Positions 1 to 11,000 of a stretch of 64,000 nt of DNA are shown in pieces. The stretch covers positions 41,697,501 to 41,761,500 of the forward strand of contig CM053813.1 in NCBI GenBank assembly GCA_028671895.1, written 5' to 3'. A model generated the notes under the pieces. It was not told the origin of the DNA. It made no database searches and saw only the letters and a list, made by a program, of their open reading frames with translations. How positions within the stretch are numbered: the first letter of the stretch is position 1; each line of letters starts with the position of its first letter. Position numbers and translations under genes: made by a program. Origin of the DNA: Oenanthe sinensis (lineage: Eukaryota > Streptophyta > Magnoliopsida > Apiales > Apiaceae).

Positions 1-1142
1 GCAGGTAATGTATAAAACAAATGACTATGATGATTTGCGTGGTTGGTAATGTATAAATAAATAACTGAAGTTTTTGTGTGGCTGTCTTTATTCGTGTGTG
101 TTATAATATTCGGTTTATTGTCCAGATGATAGCTAGTAAAAACTAAAAACGTTTGCTTCTCTAGGTGGTGACAGATAATAAATAAACTGGTGCAAATGTT
201 TCTGTTACAAGAGTTTATAAGATTGAATCTGTAATTATTCTCAGGGTTTTGCCTACTTGCCGGGTGGGATCTGCATGTCAACAATGGGACGCCATGTTTC
301 GTTTGAGCAAGCCATAGTTTGGAAAGTCCTAGCTGCAGAAGAGAGCACTGTTCATTGCCTTGCATTTTCTTTTGTAAACTGGTCTTTTGTGTGACCATTT
401 GTATCATTTCATTTTGATGTTAATAGGCCAGAGCTTAGTGGGAGTATTTGCAAATGGGGAAGCAAAATGGATTAAGAAAAGAAGTTTTGTAATTATTAAT
501 AAGTGCAGGCAGGTTTTCCAGTTCGTTAATTGTCAATCAAATATGACATCCGTTTAGTGTTCAGTATTTGGGTAATTAAAACTAGTAGTGTTTCATTTTG
601 TCTCGGTAGAGATTAGGTTACCCCCTCAGAGTGTTGATTCTGTGGATTTTAGTGCATGTTTGGTTGAAAGAGAAAAGACAAGCAGCTTAGCTGGACCTGA
701 TTTTAAAAAAAGTTTGAGATTTGACTCGGGTTGTCACGATGAAAGTTGCACTGCAAGAGTAAATACATGCATGTAAGTTAGAAACAATTAATTAGCAAAA
801 GAGAAAAGTTGATGACAATGTTGCATTACACTTGTGTTGAGTTACCTAGACAGTGAGCTACATTTTGAAGTTGTGCAGTATCAATGTCCCTGTATATAAT
901 AACACCTGTTGAGTTGATATTGATTTCTCTCTTTTCCTCTATCACATATGGGAAAAGATAATAATGAGTGAAAGGTTTATGTGAATGATGGCCATCACTC
1001 TGTTGCCATTTTTAAATCGCATATTGTGATGTTGTATATTTCAAGAAACTAGCCTGGAGTCTCTTTACTTAATTGAAGAAGCTGGATCAATGTATAATGA
1101 TTGGTAACTTGTTGGTAGTAGTTGTAGTCATAGATATTGCAG
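1..1142. other. Upstream or intron sequence with no gene resolved
   Basis: I see no exon here that I can assign. Short open stretches occur (about 240-410 and 588-776, plus strand), but their translations match no family I recognise. Since the next feature is a terminal exon, this stretch could be the last intron of that gene, with earlier exons to the left of the window. Confidence 0.4.
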
Positions 1143-1557
1143 CGACACTGATGATCGATTACGAAAGTACTGGTCAAAAGACGAGAAAGTGGGGACTTCT
1201 GAAATTATGGCAATCTTACCTGGATTTCCTGACAATGTTAGAACAAATGAAAATGGCGACTTTTGGGTGGCTATACACTGTCGCCGATTACTCTACACTT
1301 ACTTTTGTACACGACATACCAAAATCCGAACATTTTTGCTGAAACTTCCAGTTCCAGCGAAGATTCAGTATCTGATCCACATTGGAGGCCGTCTGCATGG
1401 TGTAATTGCAAAGTATAGCCCCGAAGGTAAGCTCTTACAAATATTGGAAGATAGTTCAGGGAAAGTTGTGAAAGCAGTAAGCGAGGTGGAAGAGAAAGAT
1501 GGGAAACTTTGGATTGGGAGTGTCTTGATGCCTTTCGTTGCAGTTTACAAATTATAA
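1143..1557 (+). CDS. Strictosidine-synthase-like protein, C-terminal exon (partial)
   Basis: This is the last exon of a six-bladed beta-propeller protein of the strictosidine-synthase-like (SSL/YLS2) family. The translation contains GFPDNVRTNENGDFWVA, then an IHCRR segment, HIGGRLHGVIAKYSPEGK, and the closing DGKLWIGSVLMPFV ahead of the stop at 1555-1557. These are hallmark positions of the family's C-terminal third. The exon is preceded by a plausible acceptor (TTGCAG, ending at 1142). No earlier exon is recognisable in the 1.1 kb to the left, so either the gene continues outside the window or only this piece survives. Most plant SSL proteins lack true strictosidine synthase activity, so alkaloid synthesis should not be inferred. 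Family call is firm; gene integrity is unknown. Confidence 0.8.
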
Positions 1558-1837
1558 ACCTCCTTTCGTTTTTGTCCTTTGGGTTGTAGCACTCAAAGGA
1601 TTCGAAGAAAATGTTGGTAGTTACTAGGCTTTAAACTACAGCAGTTCAGGCTTGTATCTAATTTTAATCTTCTGAAATTCGGGTAGGAAACCACAATTTG
1701 CTTAACTATGTGATTCGGTTTTTTGTTCTATGAAGTGCTAGCCAGTTGTATTTATTTCAATATTTTTATAGAAACAAATGTGGAACTAGACTATTGTTCA
1801 ACTCTTCCTTTACTCCAAATCTATACTACTACGTTAG

Positions 1838-1928
1838 AGGATCTGTATGTGACTTGAAATCGCGATCCGAACGTGAGCAGCTGATGGACTCTGTGGCATC
1901 TGCATTTGGAGGAAAGCTCAATATTCTG
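1838..1928 (+). pseudogene. Isolated exon relic of a tropinone-reductase-like SDR
   Basis: The frame reads GSVCDLKSRSEREQLMDSV followed by a segment ending GGKLNIL, then a GT donor. This matches the second exon of plant tropinone-reductase-like short-chain dehydrogenases, where it lies between the Rossmann glycine motif and the NNAG motif. Neither the upstream TGxxxGIG exon nor the downstream NNAG/Ser-Tyr-Lys exon is visible on the plus strand nearby; repeat DNA follows directly. I read it as a single-exon remnant of a broken or transposed SDR gene, about 280 bp downstream of the SSL exon. Confidence 0.7.
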
Positions 1929-2362
1929 GTATACCTTTCCTTTGTTTTTATTTATTTAATACTGCATATGTTGCACTTGATGGGTTTTCTCATGTAAGCT
2001 TTAAAACCTTTTTTTAATTATTAAACACATACGTAACTTTGACAAGATTCGAACGCGGTCATTGTATTTGAACCCTTCTTTGTTTTTACTTCTTTATGAT
2101 TTCTCTGTGTTGTTTATAATTTTTTCAACAAGTCACTTGCATATAGTTACGGTTTTTTCAGTTTTGATTATGTATTTTAGTGTTTTATGAGCGGAGTTTG
2201 TGATTATTATTATGTTAATTGATGTTGTGATGTTTATTGATTTTTGTGATTGGTTTTTGTAAATTGATGATGATGAGATGATTTTAGAGTTAATTGTTTA
2301 TCGATACTACTACTTTTTTAAGTTTACGGGAGATACTCTTTTTTGCTAATCAGTGTGGATAT

Positions 2363-2454
2363 ACTTGTTAAAATTGGATTCATGATTTGATATGGTTCAA
2401 TATTCTTTACTTGTTAAGATTGGATTCATGATTTGATATGGTTCAATATTCTTT
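2363..2454 (+). repeat. 46-bp tandem duplication
   Basis: Two adjacent copies (2363-2408 and 2409-2454) of a unit starting ACTTGTTAAAATTGGATTC. They differ at only about one position (AAAATT versus AAGATT), which implies a recent local duplication. Confidence 0.9.
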
Positions 2455-3150
2455 ACTTTCGATATAGGGGTTTTATAAAATCATGTAGGTAGAACTTGAT
2501 ATGACTCATTTATATTAGCTTCTAATCGATTAATAGAATATTTTTTCAACCTAGTCCTGCTCAAAGAGTGAACCCTTTTTCGTCGATTTTGGTGCATGAT
2601 TCCACCATTTGAAGCCTACTTAGATTAATCCTTCAGAGTGTATATTTTATGCCATAACTTGGTAAATTTTGATATACTTTCTATAATATTTATCCTCATT
2701 TGTAGTCACCATTCAATGCAGTTAGTTAATTGCTTTTAAATTTATTTGAAATTTCATAGGAGTAACTGATTTTAACCTAAATACCTTTTAATACATATAT
2801 TTATGTAAATTAAATGTGTCCTTAGATTATGGAGATGGGTTTAGTAATATGATACTTATATTTAGTTGTTAATTATATTATGTATATTTATCATATTTGT
2901 CTGCATTAATTGTATTAATTATTAGGTTCTAATTTAAATGAATTTTTATTTATTACTTAAATGTTTTATTTTGTAATTTGAATTACTTCATGTGAGAAAG
3001 TGTTAATTATAGCAATACTACATATATTTTAATGTAGTGTTTGTCATATATGATGACTTTTCGTGCCTACATAAGGAGAAATCTTTTAAGATGGTATATT
3101 TGGGCTATTTTTTATGGCGGTTTTGACCATATATGATGATGATTTTTAAC

Positions 3151-3297
3151 ATATATGATAGTAGTTATGTCTCAATAATGAAGATTTTATGTCACTTTAT
3201 GTGACCATCACTTATTATGAGTTTTTTGGAGAATTTTTACCATATATGATGGTAGTTATGTCTCAATAATGAAGATTTTATGTCACTTTACGTGATC
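3151..3297 (+). repeat. Pair of 56-bp direct repeats
   Basis: Copies at 3151-3206 and 3242-3297 share a core that includes GTTATGTCTCAATAATGAAG and end in a TGTCACTTTA(T/C)GTGA(C/T)C motif. A 35-bp spacer separates them. They are likely part of a repetitive element and contain no coding sequence. Confidence 0.85.
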
Positions 3298-4399
3298 ATT
3301 AATTTATTTTGTAACGTGTACGAAATCTAAATAAATATTTAAAATAGTTTTATCACTCTTTATACTTTATTTAAATAAAGTGTCTAACCAAAAGAATCCT
3401 TTTGGTTGGATTCCATATTTTTTTTACATATTCACATATATTTATGTATATATATTATTAATTTTATTACCGGATATTGTTTCAGTTTTTAAATACTATA
3501 ATTTATATATCCATATTTTGTTATATTCATCAACTTATGTGTTTTTTTATCTTATTTTCAGGATGTTTGCATGGAATATTCAACATGAGTGTTTTCCTCT
3601 TAGACATTAAAGTTTTATTATCTACGAAAGAATGTTGTTCTTTTCATATTTTCTAATCTTTTTAGTATTTTAATATTTTTCTAATATTATTAAATTTAAA
3701 TAAATTTTAGAAAGTAACTAAATCTCTTAGTAACCTCCCATAGGATTATTCGAGTGATCCTTTCGAGAGGTCAATGTTAATTTCTACAAGTGGTTATTTT
3801 CCTAAAACTTCTATTTTAAAAGAACAAAAAGTTTGAAAAAGAAAAGTCATGTTATGATATTTTTAGAAGACTATTGCTATATAAATAAGATAAAGTAAAG
3901 ATTTTTCGGTACCTTAAAGTTATAAAAAAATTTCCGAATAATATTGTTTATTGAGATATGGTGTTTCCTAAATGTACTACCAGAATGAAAAATCATATAT
4001 CTCAGTGAAAATATTATTTGTGCAATTTATACATTTGCCAAATATTTAAAATATAAATTTTCTCCCGTTGTTCCATTTTATCTTTTATTCGGAGAAAAAT
4101 ATTTGAAATACACTAGTAACTTCTCACAAGCTCTCAACTATATTTTATATATGGGAATACTAGTAAAGTATTTTATTCAAGTCAAAATTTTAGTTTAAGG
4201 GTCGATTTATTTCGCCTAATGGCTATATGTATTTTATTTAAATCCGTGACACAACTTTACCGTATTTTGATCTAATAAATTACTTCCACTTATTAGAATG
4301 ACTTGAAACTTTTTATTGATCATTAGAATAATGTAAAATAATATTAGAATTTTTCTCATAATTTTATGAGAAATTTTATTTTTGAGCTAGTTCGTATTT

Positions 4400-6872
4400 T
4401 ATTCATTATTCAGGAAAATATTCCGAAAAATATTTTTCCGGACAGAATATTATTTATAATATTCCCAGAAAAATAAATATATTATTTTCATAATTATTGT
4501 ATTTATTAATGAATTTTGGTGTTACATGTTTATTTGATAAATACGAAACAATAAGCACTAATTGACTTGGTCAAACCCAAAATGCCCCTTCCCCTAATAC
4601 ACATCAGATTTCCCCCCAAGAAATTCAAATTCCCCCCGACCAATTCAAAATTTGGGAGCATCAATTTTAACCCTTCATTCCAAGTCAATCTCTACCATTC
4701 ATTCCCTCAACTTTTCCTATAAATACAACCCCCGCCCCCTCATTTCCACACACCAAGAAAGCCAAAATACTTCTCTTTTTGCAAAGCTCATAATTTTTGT
4801 GAAAGTATTCTCTCCTTCTCTTTAGAAACTCTCTCTCTAGAATGTTTTTCTCTCTTATAACCCACTTTGTTTTAAAAATTTCAAGTTCTTCAACAAATAG
4901 CTATAATTTGTAAACTAGTTTTCCATCTTTGGTTTCTCTTCTACACCAAGCTTAAAAATCTTAGTTCAATCTCACTAAAACTCATTTGCCTTGAAAAGAG
5001 GAAGAAAAACTCGTTTTCGATTTTTCCGACCAAATTTCGGCGAGTTTTTCCGGCGAACTTTTAAGATTCTTTTTTGGGCTCTTTTTGTTGGTGTAACAAA
5101 GAGGAAACCTTCTTAGTTTCAAAGTCTTTAGATTTGCTTCAAGTTTTGAGCACATATATTTTATAAAGATACTTCATTTTATCAAGCCCATTTGCTTTTT
5201 AACAAACTCATTTGGCCAAAATAATTGAAGATCTACAAGAAATATTCAAAACCAAACACTTCTACTTTTGATTCTCTATTTCTAAAAGGCTCTATCTATC
5301 CCTTTAGCTGCCTAGATAATTCGGCCACCTTTGGTTCGAGAAAAATCCGGTTAACGTGATTTTTCCGATCGAAGCTCCGACAAATTTTTTCGGGCAACTT
5401 CCGACGACTTTTTGGAAACTTTGTTTCAAAGATAAAGAGAATCTACCCAAAAACTTTTCCATCCGTGCCTTTACCGGCCATTTGCTCCTACACTTTCTAT
5501 CCAGCAACTAAGTGCCTAAAAAGGAAGTTTGAATTTAGACTTGCACTTTCTAGTGTTTAGTTTAATATTCTCATTTTTACTTCCTTTCGTTATTTGATCT
5601 TTTTCTTACACACACACACTTTTTAGTGGTTTATGTAAAAAGGTCCTAAGCTTCTATTCTAGATTGGATTAATTCAAACAAGGTTTTAAATATTAACTAT
5701 CTAGTTAATTAAAACTTGTTTAATAATTTTTCTGGGCATAACGTGTTCGATCCTGAATAAGTTCTAGACCAAAGCTTAACTAGCATATTAGTAACTTTCG
5801 AAATCTCCTAAGGTCAAGTAATTAAGTTTAGCGTTTAGCTAACTAACAAACGGAACGGTTATTATATAGTCACATTGTTTAGCATGAAAGTGTTAAGAAT
5901 GACTCGACTTTTTAATATATTCATATAAGAATATATTGTACCTTTTCGGTACTACTTATACTTAACGTAACAACTTCCGTACAAATCAAGTTTTCTTTGA
6001 CTCAAAAAGTTGTACTTAAGTAAGTATTAATTAATATATATTCTAGGCCATTAAATTTATCTTCGGCCATATATATTAATATTATTTTGCATTTAAGTTA
6101 TATTCTGATTTATTGCTTCATCGCTCTTAATATAACTTGTGTGAATTGTTGCATTAATATTCTTACTTGTTAGACTTGTTAGAATATTATTGTTGCATCG
6201 GCCTAGAACTGTAACATTCTAGTCCAAAACTCTTTCTTTGTTTGAAATGTGATTTTTATAGATATTGTATTCTACACTTACGTGGGGTGAAGTGACGTGA
6301 GATGATCCTTGTTCTAAGACTCAAGCCTTAGGTATTCTAACAGGGAATTAGTTGCCTTTGCGTCGTGAGGAAAAAGAAAGACCCAAGACCCGATCTAAGA
6401 TCCAAGACCGTAATTTGTTAGAAGTACAAATACTACACCAAGGGCTACAACAGATTTGAGGACATAACGGAGAGTTATTGTCTGAGACAAGTCTTGTAGG
6501 TTTTTGTACAATTATTATGAGAAAGTAATGAAGAGTTACTGTTCAAGATAAATATTTGTATGTTGTAAAGGTTTCTCTACCTACGCTAAGGAGTGTGTTT
6601 AAGTATCAAAATCTTGAGACCGGGGATGTGTTCGGGGACTAGACTAAGGGGGCTTATATATTTAGTTAACAATATATAAATGGTCCTAACCAGGATAAAA
6701 ATCATCGTGTGGTATTCTCTTTCGCTTATTCTTTACTTTCCGTACTTAAAAATTATATTAAAAAAGGTAACAGTTTTTAAGATTTTTTTTTAAAACGCAA
6801 GTAATATTTTTAAAAGGGTAATTAAGTTATTCAACTCTCTTCTATCTTAATTACGGCATTACTACTCATTAC
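4400..6872 (+). mobile_element. Probable LTR or LTR-retrotransposon fragment, ends not resolved
   Basis: A CTATAAATACAACCCC box near 4718 is followed by a long pyrimidine-rich leader-like stretch, then by sequence ending in a segment resembling plant LTR 3' regions (a TTCGCTTATTCTTTACTTTCCG-like segment near 6720-6740, then TTATTCAAC near 6829 and CATTACA ending near 6872). No gag or pol reading frame is visible. The minus-strand ORF at 5304-5507 lies in this leader and is not convincing. I infer a long LTR (solo or truncated); terminal TG/CA and a target duplication could not be fixed. Confidence 0.45.
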
Positions 6873-7856
6873 ATGGGACCTATCAATCTAAATGTCACCG
6901 ATCATCTTTGCATGTCCGATATTTTGATGATAAACTTTCTTGAATAAAATAACTTCTTGTTCGGGCTGTATTATGATACAATTCACTTACGTGTAACTTT
7001 CTTGGGAAAAAAAATATCCATGTATTGTAGGAAGAACCGCTGTGTAACCTTACCGGCCTCTACATTTATACTAATATTCTATTTTGTAAATCACAAGTTA
7101 CTCAATCCCCATTTTGTAATACTGTAACATTTATTACCCGTGGATATATTGGGTGCTCATCCCAAATAATGGTATGATGAATATCTTTTTATACCTTCTA
7201 TAGAATATTATGTTGTATGTTGTAAAGGTTTCTCTGCCTACGCTAAGGAGTGTGTTTAAGTATCAAAATCTTGAGACTGGGGATGTGCTCAGGGACTAGA
7301 CTAAGGGGGCTTATATATTTAGTTAACAATATATAAATGGTCCTAACCAGGATAAAAATCATCGTGTGGTATTCTCTTTCGCTTATTCTTTACTTTCCGT
7401 ACTTAAAAATTATATTAAAAAAGGTAACAGTTTTTAAGATTTTTTTTTAAAACGCCAGTAATATTTTTAAAAGGGTAATTAAGTTATTCAACTCTCTTCT
7501 ATCTTAATTACGGCATTACTACTCATTACATGGGACCTATCAATCTAAATGTCACCGATCATCTTTGCATGTCCGATATTTTGATGATAAACTTTCTTGA
7601 ATAAAATAACTTCTTGTTCGGGCTGTATTATGATACAATTCACTTACGTGTAACTTTCTTGGGAAAAAAAATATCCATGTATTGTAGGAAGAACCGCTGT
7701 GTAACCTTACCTCTACATTTATACTAATATTCTATTTTGTAAATCACAAGTTACTCAATCCCCATTTTGTAATACTGTAACATTTATTACCCGGGGATAT
7801 ATTGGGTGCTCATCCCAAATAATGGTATGATGAATATCTTTTTATACCTTCTATAG
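6557..7856 (+). repeat. Tandem duplication, two copies of about 650 bp
   Basis: Copy 1 spans 6557-7213 and copy 2 spans 7214-7856. Both begin TGTATGTTGTAAAGGTTTCT and run almost identically to TATACCTTCTATAG. Differences are few: for example ACCGGGGATGTGTTCGG versus ACTGGGGATGTGCTCAG, and a 4-bp deletion in copy 2 in the ACCTTACC segment. Each copy includes the end of the LTR-like sequence plus about 330 bp of sequence beyond it, so the duplication probably happened after that element inserted. Confidence 0.92.
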
Positions 7857-8095
7857 CATGTTCATTAAAAACCTAGAATCAAGACTCTACATCATGTACT
7901 TTTGACTGCCAAAAATTTACATCATATTATACAGCAGGAGACATTTCAAATTCACAAGGTCAAAATCTTAATAGTGTGTCAAAAAATCATGTGTATTTCT
8001 TTGTAACATAAAGTTCAAAATGAAATAATAATTTATAATCACACTGATCACTTCACTTCTGCAGCATTTTTGTTTTTTCAGTTTGATATTCATGA

Positions 8096-11000
8096 TCACA
8101 TGGAGAGTCTCACACTTGAGCAACTGAAGGTTTCGAACCGGGGCTCTGTTAAATCTACTTTCTCCTCATCTTGTGATCGCAAACTTGCGCGCTGACAAGT
8201 AGTGTCTGTTATTTTCTCATTGTTCACAACACAGAGAGTATGGGACACAGCGATTGGCAATGAACGTCGCGATGACCACCCATCAGATGTGATGAGTCCA
8301 CGCTCCTCAGCCTCAAGAATATCCTCGTGTAGATTGTCAGGCACCTGATTGACAGGCTCATTTGTTAGGCCACGGCTAGAGGAGCTCTGCCACATATACA
8401 TAAATTAAAACATTTAACATGTCCAATATGTATGACCAAGCAATGCACTTGCATTAATTCAATGAAACAAGAGGGATTATCATAGCTCCATGAGTCCGTG
8501 ACTATATTTGAAACATGTGTTTCCTTTTTGAGACACTTCTCTGCGGTAAGTAAAGCACAGCATTTGAGATATGTTTCAATACCTGAAAAAGATTTATAGA
8601 ATAATTTCTCCTCCGAGATTTTTCTGGGGCAATAGTTGACAGGATTTGAACAACCTCGCTCATTGTTGGTCGAGAGTCCGGATCTAACAGCAGGCACTCC
8701 TTTGCTAGGTAAGCCATTATCTGCATTTCTTCTTCCGGATATATACCTTTCAGATGTGGATCAGGCAACTCTAAGATTACTTTCCTGCTATCTAGCAACC
8801 GAGGAGTCGCCTAAAATAAGGTAGAGGTCAGGGATGTTATAGCTTATATTTGATACAATCAAGAAACCTGAAAGCTCAAGCATCTACACATAAGTAAGAT
8901 GTAGTCCGCACAAATATATTAATTACGTAACAAAGTTTATCTCAAAAAGATCTCCCAACACAGAGACACGAAATATGTCTGTGCAGTAATGGCATAACTT
9001 CTGTTTGATCTGTATTCACCATGTTATAGACCATAGGCTTCTTAAGTGACATGAACAAATGGCAGAGAGAACTTGACACGGACACATGGCAAAAGTATCC
9101 TTAATGTAAAGAGGTTTCGAGATAAACTAAAAATCACCTACAAGATTAGATGAGCCAAAATGACCTATGGTGGCAGGTTAGAGAACTGTTAGCCTGTTAC
9201 ATTATCTACATCTGACAATATTTAAATTAATTCTATGCAACACATAACCCAGGATAGGAACTGCTATTAGAAGATAGAAGAAATCAAACTATCATAAACA
9301 ACACATCCAGAAAACATGTTATATCGACTGATGACACATTTCTGGATGCAACTATGCAAGTAGAAGAATTTCATAATAAAGTATAATACCTGGAAGTATA
9401 AGCTATAAATGACAAATGATATGGTAAGTAAATTTTTTTTTATAAGTTTCCATACCCATATGACAAGGCTTTCTTCTCCCTTTTCAGGTGATTTATGAAT
9501 GGGATGCCGACCAGTGATCAATTCAAGGAGGACAACCCCGAAACTAAAAACATCTGACTTAAGAGAAGCTCTTCCTACAATTGCATATTCAGGCGCAAAA
9601 TAGCCAAAAGTCCCTTGCATTCTAGCTGGAGAACTTGAACAGCTAGGTACACCATCATTAATCCAACGTTTGGCCATACCTAGATCAGTAATCTGCATGT
9701 ATGTGTATATATATCTATATAGGTAAGAGTTCAAATGCAAACTGCAGATATTTTAGACCAGTATTTTATAATAATCTATCAACTTTAGTCCCTTTATATA
9801 AATAAAATAATTTTGATTGTTAAAGACAAGTTGTAAACATTACAAATTTATATCGAGTACTTTCATTAATCAAATCGATCAACTAATTTATTTGACCAAT
9901 TCTTGCAAGTCTGAAAGTATGTAAATTCCTGCAATAGACGATTCTGAAAAATAAAATTAAAATAAAATAATATATATGCTGTCTTTACCTTAGCTCTCCA
10001 GTTTTCATCCAATAGAATGTTAGTAGATTTGACATCCCTATGCAAAATTTTTGGAGCAGCTGCTTCATGGAGATACTCCAAACCTTTAGCAGCTCCAAGG
10101 GCAATTGCTACCCTGATACCCCAGTCAAGGCATTTTCCTGAAACTCCATCTAGATAATCTCTCAGATTTCCTTTGGGCATGTACTCAAAAACCAGTAGCC
10201 TTTCAACACGTTTTCCTTGGCTTTCTGAGCAGAACCCAAGCAAAGGCACCACATGACAATGGTGGAGTCTCGATATAAGTTCAATCTGCCAGCACAGATA
10301 CAAAAAGGTCGTCCGCAAAAAAAATGATATTAGCATGTAATATTACATCTTCTCCAAATGGTCAACAAGAAATAGAAAGCTTCTAGCCAGCACCTCAGTC
10401 AAAAAATCAGATTCCGCATTAGGCCCTTCTTGGGCTTTCATCCGCTTAACTGCAACTGTTCCACCATCTTTGAGATGACCACAGTAAACATAGCTGCTTC
10501 CTCCCATTCCTATTAAATTAGATTCAGAGAACTTATTTGTTGCATTTTCCAATTCTACGTATGAAAACTGCAGAAGTGTCCCTGGTATCATTCCGTCTTT
10601 GCTTCTAAAGAAAAATGAAGCCCTCTGCATGCATCCTGCAGAGCAGAGTGGAATAGGTCAAAATATTGAACTTGATGCAGAGAAAACAGAGCTACATAAA
10701 GAATGTTGCATTAGTCTTGGGCTGCCACCACATAAGAAAAGTGTCAAACACATAAAGCAGCCAACTGCAAATTATATAAAAATGGTTGGCATCCCTCTCT
10801 AGTCTATTTATCTCAGTACCTATTAAACAAACAGCATCATTTAAAATTTTGCCTCTGCTGAAATTTAATTAAGATCCAACTTGAGCTTATACACGGATTA
10901 AATTGTGCTATATCTTTTTAATAATCTTTTATGTGTGTGTATGTTTGTGTGTTATAAACCAAACCAGACGTACCCATTATATCCCACTCGGAAGTAAAGT

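Larger units (their letters stand above)
1998..4400. other. AT-rich repeat-derived intergenic DNA
   Basis: No coding exon is recognised. The stretch is strongly AT-rich and carries two short duplicated blocks (listed separately). It probably belongs with the LTR-like sequence to its right, but I could not define termini. Confidence 0.4.

Noticed and set aside
5304..5507. Minus-strand ORF of 67 aa in the LTR-like region
   Set aside because: It lies in a leader-like, repeat-derived stretch, has no family features, and no splice partner.
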